From Marinobacter zhanjiangensis (GTDB lineage Bacteria > Pseudomonadota > Gammaproteobacteria > Pseudomonadales > Oleiphilaceae), in the NCBI RefSeq assembly GCF_014651935.1, contig NZ_BMXV01000003.1, forward strand, positions 248,001 through 312,000: DNA of 64,000 nt, read 5' to 3'. Within the stretch, counting starts at the first letter, position 1. The number at the start of each line of letters is the position of its first letter. Of the stretch, positions 16,305-25,687 are shown in pieces. Both the position numbers and the translations under genes were made by a program. The notes below the pieces were generated by a model. The model made no database searches, was not told the origin of the DNA, and saw only the letters and a program-made list of their open reading frames with translations.

Positions 16305-17171
16305 ATGGCAAAACAGAATATTGCGTACAGGATGTACAATCGGGCTTACAGGTATCTGCGGGTCCGGTGTTTGATTTTCAGGATAAGACTGGGTCAGTTC
16401 AGGAATTTTAATGGCAACAAGTCTGCCAATCTGATTGCAAGCCTGACGTCGTTCCCCGCCAGAATTGATGACGTCTGGATTACAATCGAGTCAATATTCC
16501 AGCAGGAATATAAGCCGTCGAAAGTCGTGCTGGTTCTGGCCGACCCGGAGTTCCCCGGAAGAAAGCTGCCGAAGTCTCTCGAAAGGCAGATCGAGAGAGG
16601 CCTGGAGGTCTTGTGGGTTCAGGAAAATACCAGGAGTTACAAGAAACTGTTACCCGTTCGCGCGAAATATCCTGATAGTTTTATAGTCACTTTTGATGAC
16701 GATATTATTTATGAACCCTGGCGGCTCCGACAGCTTGTGGATCATGCGGAAAAATACCCGAACAGTGTTATTGGCTTTCGCGGCAGGGAAGTATCCCTGT
16801 CGGGAAAGGCACGATTCAGGCCATATATGGACTGGTCGCCGGCAAACAAGGAATCGCCCCCTTATCGGACCCTGCTGACCGGAGTTGGCGGGATTCTGTA
16901 CCCGCCGGGAATTATGGATGATGGGATGTTGTCCGACGTTGCGGCGGCTCAGCTGCTCGCGCCAACGGCGGATGATATCTGGTTCTGGGCGGTTGCCCTT
17001 TATTCCGATGTTCCGGTGCGTTGTCTCGGATACCAGAGCCATATACCGATAAGGTCGAACGACATCGACAATTCACTGCAGAAACTCAACTGTTATGGAG
17101 GGCGTAACGACAAGCAGCTGGCGGCCGTTGTCGATACCTATAATCTGTGGGGAAAAATACTCGCGGGGTAG
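16305..17171 (+). CDS. glycosyltransferase, DDD-motif family, paralogue of the 17275 gene
   Basis: This 288-residue protein has a Rossmann-like start (LIASLTSFPARIDDVWITIESIF), a metal-binding DDD at 131-133 (TFDDDIIYEP) and a C-terminal APTADDIWFW motif. These are the marks of a GT-A fold sugar transferase of surface-glycan clusters. The basic, hydrophobic N-terminus may sit on the inner membrane. The same three elements occur in the convergent gene at 17275-18132, so the two are paralogues. Base composition is clearly more AT-rich than in the core genes of the window (for example around 16680-16740). The donor and acceptor sugars are not predictable. Confidence 0.78.
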   Translation: MAKQNIAYRMYNRAYRYLRVRCLIFRIRLGQFRNFNGNKSANLIASLTSFPARIDDVWITIESIFQQEYKPSKVVLVLADPEFPGRKLPKSLERQIERGLEVLWVQENTRSYKKLLPVRAKYPDSFIVTFDDDIIYEPWRLRQLVDHAEKYPNSVIGFRGREVSLSGKARFRPYMDWSPANKESPPYRTLLTGVGGILYPPGIMDDGMLSDVAAAQLLAPTADDIWFWAVALYSDVPVRCLGYQSHIPIRSNDIDNSLQKLNCYGGRNDKQLAAVVDTYNLWGKILAG

Positions 17172-17198
17172 CGTGTGCCCGCACAGGGCTGCGAAGGA

Positions 17199-17257
17199 TC
17201 AGCCCGGGCCAATAGCGGTCGTGTTTTTTCGGGCCGGACAGTCCGGGCTGAAAACAC
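17199..17257. terminator. hairpin region between convergent glycosyltransferase genes
   Basis: TCAGCCCGG at 17199-17207 pairs with CCGGGCTGA at 17243-17251. Inside lies GTGTTTTTTC, which can also pair with GAAAACAC just outside. These overlapping stems with T and A runs sit in the 103 bp between two convergent stops and probably terminate both transcripts. Confidence 0.6.
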
Positions 17258-17274
17258 ATCCCCGGGTGACCGGG

Positions 17275-18132
17275 TCAGACCGTCTGTCCGGGCACGACCC
17301 GTTGTTCCGAAAGGTTCCTGAAGTACTGCTCAACACTCTGATAGGCCCGGTCATTGCCACATACCGGTACGCCCATGTACCCCGCACCCCATTCCCACAG
17401 CCGCAAAGCGAGTTTTTTCAGCAGAGCGGCCTGCCGGGGATGGTTGTGATTGACCAGGCCATCCTTGTGCTCGATGAAATTCAGCTCTCGCAGCACGCCA
17501 GGCACAACCCGGACCAGGGTGTCATTGCGCAACAAAAGTTTGGAATACCAAAGATCGTCAGCGGTTGGCGCTATCTCCAGGAAGGCGTCGTCGAGGATAT
17601 CCTGTTCGCGGAACATGGGCCGTGACAGCACGGCGCCACCACCGAATGTGATGATATAGGCCTCTGAGATCACGGATGGGTCACGCAGGATATCCCAGTT
17701 CATATAAGACATGGTCCTGCCGAAGGCGTTGTAGCGTTTTTGTCTGACACGGCCCGCTATGGCCACGTTGCTGCCGGGCTCGTGGGCCTGGAGCAGTGTT
17801 CCGAGCCAGTTCTCGCCGTAGATAATGTCGTCGTCTGCGGTAATCAGCAGGTCGTCGGGCCCGGCCTCCCGAAGGGCGGGAATCAGCTTGCGGTAGGGAC
17901 CGGTATTGGTGACCCAGCATACCTTGATTCGTCGACGCCACTCGGCCGGCAGGTCGTGGAAATAATGATGCAGTTCTTCCCTCTCCGGGATGCCGCCGTC
18001 GCGCAGATAGGGCTCGGAGGACACCCAGAGCCGGATCTCGTCCGCTTGCCGGGACTGAAGGCACAGTGACATCAGGGTGATTTTGCACAGGGGGAGTCGT
18101 TGGCACGTTGTTGTCAGGTTGACCGTTATCAT
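17275..18132 (-). CDS. glycosyltransferase, DDD-motif family
   Basis: The proposed start at 18132 (MITVNLTTTCQRLP) follows AAAAAAGGAA and yields 285 residues, matching the 288-residue paralogue at 16305. A longer in-frame extension upstream would overlap the preceding gene and does not look coding. The DDD metal motif is at 100-102 (ITADDDIIYGEN), the APTADDLWYSKLLL motif is conserved, and TTCQR-type opening plus SLCLQSRQADEIRLWVS form the nucleotide-binding half. It is the last gene of the leftward unit PPT-GT2-GT. Its product should act on the cytoplasmic face of the membrane in glycan assembly. Confidence 0.8.
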   Translation of the reverse strand: MITVNLTTTCQRLPLCKITLMSLCLQSRQADEIRLWVSSEPYLRDGGIPEREELHHYFHDLPAEWRRRIKVCWVTNTGPYRKLIPALREAGPDDLLITADDDIIYGENWLGTLLQAHEPGSNVAIAGRVRQKRYNAFGRTMSYMNWDILRDPSVISEAYIITFGGGAVLSRPMFREQDILDDAFLEIAPTADDLWYSKLLLRNDTLVRVVPGVLRELNFIEHKDGLVNHNHPRQAALLKKLALRLWEWGAGYMGVPVCGNDRAYQSVEQYFRNLSEQRVVPGQTV

Positions 18133-18238
18133 CTGATGTTCCTTTTTTATACGATCGATCCCGTGCCCCGGCACTGCATGGGTCCTTCGGGACGGTCTTC
18201 TTTCCGTGGGCCGTTTGCGCTGACTCGTTCTGGAAACA

Positions 18239-19222
18239 CTAGACAGCTTCCCCCCGGAATCTCCTTGATAGTGCGTTGACCACCCTGCCCAGCGACATCG
18301 GCGTGCGCGGAGGCGTGGTGGTAAGTCCCCCCAGCCCGGCCGGGTAGCAGCGGACAATCAGCTCCACGGCTTCGGTAATTTCCGGCCCGAAGGATGCCAT
18401 GGACCGGGTGTCGTCCAGCTGGTAGGGGGGCCAGGACAGTTGCTGGCGATACATGTTGGTGATTTCCGCGAGCACATCTTCGCCACAGTCGCGGAACAGG
18501 CTGACCGCAACGGCATAGGCTCTCAGTGTCTGCAGACAAGCCTTTTCCACGCTGCCCGAGGTGCTCGCGCTGGTCTCCCGGAAGACATACTCATAGAGCA
18601 TGTCCTTCATCAGGTGCACGGTGTTGGCATCCTTGAAGCATCCGATGTTGAGGATCAGGTCCTCGTTGATATTCTGACGCCAGGGAAAATGCAGCGCGCT
18701 ATAAGGCATGATCAGCTCGCGCCGGAACAGCTTGTTCCACAGCATGCCCGTGCCGAACCGGAACTGGCAGAAACGCCGGAAAATGTCCCCGGTAACGGTA
18801 GCATTATTGCGGAACCGCAGTTTCGGATTGATGACCTTGCGGTCTCCGGTCACCCGCCAGGCGCCGCAGACCACGATATCCGCGCCATGTTTCTGGCCGG
18901 CAGCGTGCAGCTTTTCGAACATCTCCGGCCGGGCAATATCGTCGGCGTCCAGGAAGCCGATCCAGGGTGCGACGGCAGCACGCAGGCCGTTCAGGCGGGT
19001 TTCGTGGACCCCCTGATTCTCCTGATTATGGATGGCCCGGATCTGTGGGTGCTGCGCCGCCAGTCGGTCGATCAGGTCCGCCGAGCCATCGGAGGATCCA
19101 TCGTTGATCAGGATAATTTCAAGCGCCTTCAGGGTCTGGTCCAGCAGGCTGTTCACGGACCGCTCCAGGGTATCCTCCCCGTTAAAGACCGGCACAATGA
19201 CGGACACCGCTGGCGTGGTCAC
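18239..19222 (-). CDS. family 2 glycosyltransferase
   Basis: This 327-residue protein shows the classic GT2 sequence order: SVIVPVFNGEDTLERSVNSLL at the N-terminus, IILINDGSSDGS (residues 37-47), and GFLDADDIARPEMFEKL around 93-108 with the DxD-type metal site. A further RQNINEDLILNIGCF motif provides the catalytic ED. The gene starts with GTG in a GTGA overlap with the upstream pyruvyl transferase gene, so translation is coupled. The sugar specificity is unknown. Confidence 0.88.
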   Translation of the reverse strand: MTTPAVSVIVPVFNGEDTLERSVNSLLDQTLKALEIILINDGSSDGSADLIDRLAAQHPQIRAIHNQENQGVHETRLNGLRAAVAPWIGFLDADDIARPEMFEKLHAAGQKHGADIVVCGAWRVTGDRKVINPKLRFRNNATVTGDIFRRFCQFRFGTGMLWNKLFRRELIMPYSALHFPWRQNINEDLILNIGCFKDANTVHLMKDMLYEYVFRETSASTSGSVEKACLQTLRAYAVAVSLFRDCGEDVLAEITNMYRQQLSWPPYQLDDTRSMASFGPEITEAVELIVRCYPAGLGGLTTTPPRTPMSLGRVVNALSRRFRGEAV

Positions 19223-20376
19223 GGTGTCGCCCTCTGCAAAGGGTCACTGATCAGGTTGTCATCGAGAAACTGCCGGCCCAGATCCTGTTGTTGACGGCGC
19301 AGGACGTTCACTCGGGACCAGTCGATCTCCGCCTGCAGCCGTTCCGTGGTGATATCGTCCGCGTGCTCTACCAGCCTGTCCTGCAGGCCGAATTGCGACA
19401 GCAGCGACTGGAAGCGGGACAGCCCACGGGTGCGGTTGCCCACCGAGATAAAAGGCTTGTTGAAGAGGATGGAGAACACCGTGCCATGGAAGGAGTCCGT
19501 CACCACAAAGCTGGCGTCCCGGAACCCCTGCAACCAGGCGTCAACACCGGGGTAGCAGCACTCGTCGAAACTGGCCTTGGTGACTTCCATGAGTGATTTC
19601 TGTGGCTTGACGGTGAAGTGATTCTTACCGAGACCATCTACCACCCTGTGCACGATCTGTTGCTTCGCTGCCTGGCCATCAAGTACGTAGGTCAGTACCT
19701 TGCCCTGGTTACCGGGTGCAGGCTTGCCATCGATCACGGCCTCGTAATCCTTACGCTCAAGCAGGAAGGTCGGGTCGGGGATACATTGGGCAGTCCGGCC
19801 CAGGTGTTGCTTGCAAAGGTCGACGCCGGACTGCTCGCGCACCGAGACCACGTCGAACCGCCTCAGCAGGTCACGGCAACGGGCGGTGGCTTCCGGGGTA
19901 AACTCCCAGTGGTCGACGCCAAACGAGGCCGCATAGCTCAGACGCCGGGCCGGGCGGTTGATGTCGTCGAGAAAATCCAGGAAGTAGTTGGTCAGGCTGG
20001 GGGAATACCGTGGCCGCCATACCTGGTCGCTGCCAACGATGAAGGCATCGAACGGATGCTGGCGGTAGTAGTCCCTGATTCCCTGCTCTGAGGCAATGCG
20101 TTCGGACAGGGAGATATGGCGGTCCCGGAAGGACTCAAGCGCCTGAAACATCATGGCGTGCCTTTGTCTGGTGGGTATGGTGCCAATCCGGCCCAGTAAA
20201 AACTTGGCGACATTGATGCCATAGTCCCTGGCGGCCTGCACGGGCTGTGCGGGCGCCCGCCGGTCCAGGGTTTCCACCGTGTGGCCCTGGTCCCTGAGGT
20301 GCTTCTGCAGGGCAAAGGCTTGCAGAAGCCCGCCGTAGTTGTGACCCAGTGGCTGTGTAAGGATGGCGACTCTCAT
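19219..20376 (-). CDS. polysaccharide pyruvyl transferase family protein (HNYGGLLQAFAL subtype)
   Basis: The 385-residue protein begins MRVAILTQPLGHNYGGLLQAFALQ, the signature of the pyruvyl-transferase subgroup commonly found with FrhB-like proteins. Further motifs are FIVGSDQVWRPRYSPS, RRLSYAASFGVDHW, VSVREQSGVDLC, CIPDPTFLL and FVVTDSFHGTVFSILFNKPFISVGN. It is first in the leftward operon and is only distantly like the enzyme at 15009. The start at 20376 overlaps, as ATGA, the stop of a short leader frame (20373-20465). An upstream ATG at 20391 lacks a ribosome site. Confidence 0.85.
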   Translation of the reverse strand: MRVAILTQPLGHNYGGLLQAFALQKHLRDQGHTVETLDRRAPAQPVQAARDYGINVAKFLLGRIGTIPTRQRHAMMFQALESFRDRHISLSERIASEQGIRDYYRQHPFDAFIVGSDQVWRPRYSPSLTNYFLDFLDDINRPARRLSYAASFGVDHWEFTPEATARCRDLLRRFDVVSVREQSGVDLCKQHLGRTAQCIPDPTFLLERKDYEAVIDGKPAPGNQGKVLTYVLDGQAAKQQIVHRVVDGLGKNHFTVKPQKSLMEVTKASFDECCYPGVDAWLQGFRDASFVVTDSFHGTVFSILFNKPFISVGNRTRGLSRFQSLLSQFGLQDRLVEHADDITTERLQAEIDWSRVNVLRRQQQDLGRQFLDDNLISDPLQRATP

Positions 20377-20465
20377 GGTGTCACCCGGCATTTCGGGATA
20401 CGCCGGCAGACCACAGCGTCGTAAGGGTGCTGGTTCGAAAGAACACGATCGGCGTTGGTAGACAA
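20373..20465 (-). CDS. possible 30-residue leader peptide ending in the pyruvyl transferase start
   Basis: A TTG at 20465 opens a 30-codon frame whose TGA overlaps the pyruvyl transferase ATG as ATGA. Its first residues (LSTNADRVLSNQH) match the first residues of the proposed flippase start in leader copy A (LSTNTDHTFSNQH), after which the two diverge. This looks like the 5' end of a flippase gene left behind when the leader was copied. Coupling to the next gene could make it functional as a leader. Translation is not proven. Confidence 0.35.
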   Translation of the reverse strand: MSTNADRVLSNQHPYDAVVCRRIPKCRVTP

Positions 20466-20825
20466 TGGGAAGTCCGTTTTAATCGTCTCTGAAAATGAGT
20501 GCCGCTGGCCGATTCCGGGGCTGCGACCTTGTTGCCAGGACAGGTCGCCAATGCTTCGCAGCGATCAAGTGACTGACCAAGAGTATCGCCTGTACCGGTC
20601 GTTCGCCCACTTAACAGATCGCAATAAAACAGTGCCGGGACGCTCGGGCAAGGGTGACAACAGGCTCAGGCTATCTTTGAAGCTTTGACATGCAATAAAG
20701 GCGCCAATCCGGCGTCATGGCCAAATCGGGAAAACTGGCGGGAAACACAGCAATTCCTTGCCCATACTCCATTCCCTTGGCAGGCCTGCATGGTGCCGAA
20801 ACGCCCAGGGGCGGTCAACCTGCCC
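20426..20825 (-). repeat. leader repeat copy B, upstream of the pyruvyl transferase operon
   Basis: This is the second copy of the ~400 bp leader at 14060-14460, in the same orientation. Matching blocks are 20426-20438, 20470-20495, 20597-20629 and 20748-20780. The copy fills nearly all of the gap between the pyruvyl transferase operon and the end of the fhuB-like gene, and its outer edge falls about 40 bp from the fhuB stop. It may mark one end of the inserted glycan island. Confidence 0.8.
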
Positions 20826-20863
20826 GGTAAGGTGACAGTTTCTGCCCGGGGCTCCGGGGCGGG

Positions 20864-22864
20864 TCAGTGCCGGCGCAATCCCCACATGAAGTAGGCTCCC
20901 CCCAGTAGAGCGGAGACAAGCCCGGCGGGCACTTCCTGCGGAAACAGCATCTGCCGTCCCAGCCAGTCCGCTGAGACCATCAGGATGGCCCCGATCATGG
21001 CGGCGCCCAGCAGGTGGGGCAGCGCCCGGGACAGGCCCAGCATTCTGGCCATATGTGGCGCCAGCAGGCCGGCAAAGCTCAGGGGGCCGACAATCAGTGT
21101 GGCAAAGGCGGTCAGCACCGCCACCATGGCCAGCAGTGCCAGCCGCACGCGGTTGACCCTGACCCCCAGCCCCAGAGCCGTTGCCCGTCCCAATGGCAGC
21201 AGGTCCAGCCACCGTGCCACCAGTGGCGTCAATGCCATCATGATAACGGCGAAGACAATGGCTGACAGCCCCATGGTCATGTCGACGTAGTAGGTGGAGC
21301 CGGACATCCAGGCGATCATCTGCTGGATACGGGGGTCACCGTTGGCCAGGAAGATGCTTCGCAATGGGTCGAACAGGGCCGCGATGGCAATACCGGTCAG
21401 CAGCAGCCGGTCCGCCTGGAAACCGCTGCGCCGGTTCAGCAGGATCAGAATCGCCAGGGTCACGAACGCACTGACCGAGCCGGCCACAATCAGCAGTGGC
21501 AGGGAAACGCTGGCCACGAGATAGATGGTGACAATCAGTCCGATGGCGGTACCGGCGCTGATCCCCAGCACTTCCGGGCTCGCCATGGGATTGCCGGTGA
21601 TGCGCTGGATGGTGGTGCCCGCCAGGGCCAGCAGGATACCGGCACCGGCCGCTGCCAGGATACGGGGCAACCGCCATTGGGCAATGGCCGACCAGTGGTC
21701 GATGCCATCCAGGGTCCAGCCCTGGGGTGACTGGCTGACAAACAGGGCAAGGGCAGCCGCGGCGGTCAACACTACCATAAGCTGCGGCAGCCGCCGGACT
21801 GCCCTGGTCCTGGCGGCCTGCAGCATGGTGGCCGATGCTCCCTCGGGGCTGCCCTCGAGGGCCAGCCGCGGAATCATCCACAGCAGCAACGGCGCGCCAA
21901 GCAGGCCAGTCATGGCGCCGGTGGGCACCAGTGAGGGCAGCCGGCCGGAATAGTTCAGCAACAGCAGGTCAGTGGTCAACAACAGCAGGCCGCCGAATAC
22001 CGGCGCCCATATCAGGCGCTGACCCAGGGTTCTGGCCCCCATCAGGCGCACAATGGCCGGGGCCGCCAGGCCCACGAATCCCACAATGCCCACCAGGCTG
22101 ACGGCAGACGCAGTGATGAACACCGACAGGCCCAGACCCGTCAGCCGAAGTTGCCGAACCGAGGCGCCCAGACTGCGGGCATTGCTCTCGTTCAGCTCCA
22201 GCAGCTTCAGGGGGCGGGCCAGCAGGGCAGCAAGTGCTATCGCCACCAGCAGGCGGGGCAGCAGGTGCAGGGTATCGTCCCAGCTGTTCTGGGCCATGGA
22301 GCCTGCAGCCCAGATCATCAGCCCCCGGAACTCCTCCTGGTTGAACAGGATCAGCACCGTACTCAGGGCCCCCAGATACAGGTTGACCACCAGCCCCGAC
22401 AGTACCACCGCCACGGGAGCCAGGCGTTGCCGCCAGGACAGCGACAACACCAGCATCAGCGACAGCCCGCCGCCGGCCAGGGCCACCCACTCACCTCCGA
22501 AAACCAGCAATCCCGGAGCGTACAGCGTTGCTACCAGCAGGCCCAGCTGGGCGCCGCTGGCGACCCCCAGGGTTGTGGGAGAGGCAATGGGGTTTCTCAG
22601 CACCTGTTGCATCAGCACACCAGCCAGTCCCAGGGCGGCGCCCACCAGAATACTCATGGTGATGCGGGGCAGCAGGCTGTATTGCACGACGGCCAGCGCC
22701 ATCCGGTCCGTCTGTGACGTGGCAAAGGTCGGCAGCCAGTCGCCCATGGCAAGCGCAAGGCCGGGCAGGGCCTGATGCAGTATGGCGAAGCCAAGGGCGG
22801 TACATGCCAGGGCGAGGCACAGACAGAGAGGGGCCGGAGTCATACGCAGGCGTAGGGTGGTCAT
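20864..22864 (-). CDS. fhuB: fused iron-siderophore ABC transporter permease (FhuB type)
   Basis: The 666-residue membrane protein contains two tandem FecCD-type permease units of about 330 residues, as in FhuB. The first has VGAALGLAGVLMQQVLRNPIASPTTLG and the second AGAGILLALAGTTIQRITGNPMASPEVLG, each the conserved permease motif facing the ATPase. Each half is expected to span the membrane about ten times. It moves ferric siderophores across the inner membrane with the FhuD-like binding protein. Its ATG overlaps the fhuD stop as ATGA. No FhuC-type ATPase gene is adjacent, so an ATPase from elsewhere must be used. The gene ends next to leader copy B. Confidence 0.9.
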   Translation of the reverse strand: MTTLRLRMTPAPLCLCLALACTALGFAILHQALPGLALAMGDWLPTFATSQTDRMALAVVQYSLLPRITMSILVGAALGLAGVLMQQVLRNPIASPTTLGVASGAQLGLLVATLYAPGLLVFGGEWVALAGGGLSLMLVLSLSWRQRLAPVAVVLSGLVVNLYLGALSTVLILFNQEEFRGLMIWAAGSMAQNSWDDTLHLLPRLLVAIALAALLARPLKLLELNESNARSLGASVRQLRLTGLGLSVFITASAVSLVGIVGFVGLAAPAIVRLMGARTLGQRLIWAPVFGGLLLLTTDLLLLNYSGRLPSLVPTGAMTGLLGAPLLLWMIPRLALEGSPEGASATMLQAARTRAVRRLPQLMVVLTAAAALALFVSQSPQGWTLDGIDHWSAIAQWRLPRILAAAGAGILLALAGTTIQRITGNPMASPEVLGISAGTAIGLIVTIYLVASVSLPLLIVAGSVSAFVTLAILILLNRRSGFQADRLLLTGIAIAALFDPLRSIFLANGDPRIQQMIAWMSGSTYYVDMTMGLSAIVFAVIMMALTPLVARWLDLLPLGRATALGLGVRVNRVRLALLAMVAVLTAFATLIVGPLSFAGLLAPHMARMLGLSRALPHLLGAAMIGAILMVSADWLGRQMLFPQEVPAGLVSALLGGAYFMWGLRRH

Positions 22865-23799
22865 GAGTCCTTGAGGCTGGCGTGGGTGTCAGGGGTGGTT
22901 TGCAGGGCATGACCGAGGGATTCCGCAAAGCGGACGGCGGAGGGCAGGCCGCCAAAACTCCATACCGCCGGCAGTCGCAGAAGTCGTTGCTGCCGGACAG
23001 CAGGCAGCATCTGCCAGAGGCGGTTCTGGTCCAGTTCGTCCGACACACCGATGGGTATGGGGTCCACCAGCACCAGATATCCCGGCGCTGTCAGTTCCTC
23101 GATGCCAATGGTGGCGTATCCCCACAGGTTGGTGCTACCAGTCCAGGCATTGTCCATGCCCAGACGGTTCATCACCATCTCATACAGGCTACCCTTGCCA
23201 TAGACTCGCACGTGGCGGCTATCGATGAACTGGATGACCAGCATGGGGGGCAGGTTATCCGGCAGCTGTTGCCGAACCTGGTCGATGCGCTCTCGGTGTT
23301 CATTAACCACTTTGCTGGCCCGGGTCTCACGGTGGGCAATCCTGGCGACTTCGTGGGTGGTGTCGATCAGGTTCTGCCAGAGATCCGCCTCCGGTCTGTA
23401 GGTGGTCAGGGTGGTGACCCGGGTCATCCTGGACAGGGTAGGCTCCAGGGTCTGGTATAACGGCGACAGTAAAAACTGGTCCAGTTCCAGCGAGGCAATC
23501 AGTTCACGGTTGGGCTGGGCCCGCAAGCCCAGGTCCACCACCTCGTCGGGCAGCGCCGGTTTGCCGACCCAGGCCTGGTAGTCCCTGGTCTGGGCCACAC
23601 CCACGGGCACCACGCCCAGCGACAGCAGGGTTTCGGCGAGGGTCCAGTCCACCGTGCCGATCCGGGGCGCGAACGAGTCACTGCTTTCGGCAGCGCCAGC
23701 ACAGGGCCAGAACAGAAGTGTCAGGATGGGCAGTGCCACCAGCAAGCGGGGCCATGATGCGGCAAACACGGTCTGCTGGCGGAGATAGGTCTGGGACAT
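22861..23799 (-). CDS. fhuD: periplasmic iron-siderophore binding protein (FhuD type)
   Basis: The 312-residue product starts at 23799 ([15 protein letters not shown]) with a signal peptide ending near AGAAESS. The mature domain has the features of class III binding proteins: [25 protein letters not shown], the first-lobe end [30 protein letters not shown], and a long linking helix around [18 protein letters not shown]. The binding pocket ligand is unknown. Hydroxamate or carboxylate siderophores are typical. It precedes the permease gene in one operon. Its start is 151 bp from the divergent exporter gene. A longer in-frame extension upstream has no ribosome site. Confidence 0.86.
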   Translation of the reverse strand: MSQTYLRQQTVFAASWPRLLVALPILTLLFWPCAGAAESSDSFAPRIGTVDWTLAETLLSLGVVPVGVAQTRDYQAWVGKPALPDEVVDLGLRAQPNRELIASLELDQFLLSPLYQTLEPTLSRMTRVTTLTTYRPEADLWQNLIDTTHEVARIAHRETRASKVVNEHRERIDQVRQQLPDNLPPMLVIQFIDSRHVRVYGKGSLYEMVMNRLGMDNAWTGSTNLWGYATIGIEELTAPGYLVLVDPIPIGVSDELDQNRLWQMLPAVRQQRLLRLPAVWSFGGLPSAVRFAESLGHALQTTPDTHASLKDS

Positions 23800-23949
23800 G
23801 GGGCGTCGACCAACTGTTGGGAACTGCGCCAGCACCTTCGCCGGGGTGCGGCTCCGTTTGCATGCACCGTGAAAGTGCGAGATCATAAACACGATCGATT
23901 CGCATTATATCGTTATTTCCCACCATCAGCCACCACCGCAGGAGCCCCG

Positions 23950-25611
23950 ATGGAACTTCTGGCCATCGTCTATCGCCAATACCGACTCTCTTTCATGATC
24001 ATCATGCTCCTGAGTCTGGCCAGCGCTGTGGTGGGTATCGGCGTCATTGCCTTCATCAACCAGCAATTGATCGAAGCGTCGGCGGCTCCGTGGCAGGTGC
24101 TGCCGACTTTCCTGGGGTTGGTGCTGCTCCTGCTGGTGGTGACACTGGGAGCGCAACTGGCGCTGACGACCCTCGGTCACCATTTTGTCTATGATCTCCG
24201 CGCGCGGCTGATCAAGCGGATCCTCGATACCGACACGGAAACCCTGGAGCGCATCGGCAGCGCCGGTGTGCTGGCCAGCCTGTCGGCTGATGTGCGCAAT
24301 GTCACCATTGCCTTTGTGCGTCTGCCGGAACTGGTACAGGGCGTGGTAATAACCATTGGCGCGGTACTCTACCTGGCCTGGCTGTCGCCGGGCATGCTGG
24401 CGGTAACAGCCCTGTGGGTGGTGTTCACCATGGTGGTGGGCTGGTTCCTGGTGCAGAAGGTGTATCGCCATCTGGCAAGGGTGCGGGAGACCGAGGATGC
24501 CCTCTACCGGGACTATGAATCCTTTATCGACGGGCACAAGGAGCTGGCGTTGAACCGCAGTCGTGCCCGGGCGCTTTTCGAAGGTGACTATGACCGCCAT
24601 TCCCGCACCTATCGCAGCCATATTATCCGTTCGGACACCTTCCACCTGTCGGCCGTGAACTGGTCCAATATCATGATGCTGGGTGCCATTGGCGTGGCCT
24701 TCTTCCTGGCCAATGGCCTGGGCTGGGCCAATACCAATGTGGCGGCCACCTATTCCCTGACGCTGCTGTTCCTGCGTACGCCGCTGATTCAGGCGGTGGG
24801 GGCCCTGCCAACATTGCTCAACGCCCAGGTGGCTTTCCGCAAGCTGGATTCCCTGAAGCTGGCGGAATACCGGGCCAGCTTTGGTGAAACCTCGCCGTCA
24901 CCGGCGTGGGAGACCATTGAACTGCAGGGGGTCACCTATCAGTACCCGGACGCCGATGGCAACGGCTTTACCGTCGGCCCCATCGACCTGACCTTGCAGC
25001 GCGGCGAACTGGTTTTCCTGATTGGTGGTAACGGCAGTGGAAAATCCACCCTGGCACGATTGCTGACCGGGCTTTATCGTCCTCGTCAGGGTCGGGTTCT
25101 GGTGGACGGCAAACCGCTGACTACCGAGGATGACTGGCAGCAGTTCCGGCAACGGTTTTCCACCGTGTTCACGGATTTTCACCTGTTCGACCGGCTGATG
25201 GGGCCAGACGGCAACGAGCCCGAGCCGCAACTGGTAGATACCTGGCTGCAGCGCCTGCAGATGAAGGACAAGTTGCTGTTTGACGGAAACCGGGTCACCA
25301 ACCCGAAACTGTCCCAGGGGCAGCGCAAGCGTCTGGCCATGCTATTGGCAGTGGTCGAGCAGAGGGGCTTTCTGCTGCTGGACGAGTGGGCGGCGGACCA
25401 GGACCCGCAATTCCGGCGTACCTTCTATCGGGAGCTGCTGACCAACCTTCACGACCTGGGTGTGACGGTGTTCGCCATCAGTCACGACGACCATTATTTC
25501 GAGAGGGCGGATCGGTTGCTGGAAATGAGCAATGGCCAGCTGAGGGAGCTGAAAGGTGAGCAGCGTGACCTGGCTTCCCGGGATGCTGTGGCGCGTCTGA
25601 ATCAGGTCTGA
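23950..25611 (+). CDS. cyclic-peptide/siderophore export ABC transporter (SyrD/PvdE family)
   Basis: The 553-residue protein fuses an N-terminal six-helix export domain with a C-terminal ATPase. Walker A is GGNGSGKST at 359-367, the signature motif is LSQGQRKR at about 454-461, and Walker B is LLLDEW at about 475-480, followed by [10 protein letters not shown], which is typical of PvdE/SyrD exporters. These export cyclic lipopeptides or siderophore precursors to the periplasm. The start at 23950 follows AGGAG, although an in-frame GTG exists at 23869. Divergence from the siderophore uptake operon suggests joint iron control, with the exporter handling the same siderophore or its precursor. 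No peptide synthetase gene is in the window. Confidence 0.87.
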   Translation: MELLAIVYRQYRLSFMIIMLLSLASAVVGIGVIAFINQQLIEASAAPWQVLPTFLGLVLLLLVVTLGAQLALTTLGHHFVYDLRARLIKRILDTDTETLERIGSAGVLASLSADVRNVTIAFVRLPELVQGVVITIGAVLYLAWLSPGMLAVTALWVVFTMVVGWFLVQKVYRHLARVRETEDALYRDYESFIDGHKELALNRSRARALFEGDYDRHSRTYRSHIIRSDTFHLSAVNWSNIMMLGAIGVAFFLANGLGWANTNVAATYSLTLLFLRTPLIQAVGALPTLLNAQVAFRKLDSLKLAEYRASFGETSPSPAWETIELQGVTYQYPDADGNGFTVGPIDLTLQRGELVFLIGGNGSGKSTLARLLTGLYRPRQGRVLVDGKPLTTEDDWQQFRQRFSTVFTDFHLFDRLMGPDGNEPEPQLVDTWLQRLQMKDKLLFDGNRVTNPKLSQGQRKRLAMLLAVVEQRGFLLLDEWAADQDPQFRRTFYRELLTNLHDLGVTVFAISHDDHYFERADRLLEMSNGQLRELKGEQRDLASRDAVARLNQV

Positions 25612-25687
25612 GAGTAACGTGGTGGAAACTTGCCTGCCGCTTGGCAGCTGCGTAGGCTGAGTGAAACAGATCGGAACGGGTTACCCA

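Noticed and set aside
23889..23925. Fur box between the siderophore uptake and exporter genes
   Set aside because: The best alignment matches only about 8 of 14 specified Fur consensus bases, too weak to list, though iron control of these genes is likely.
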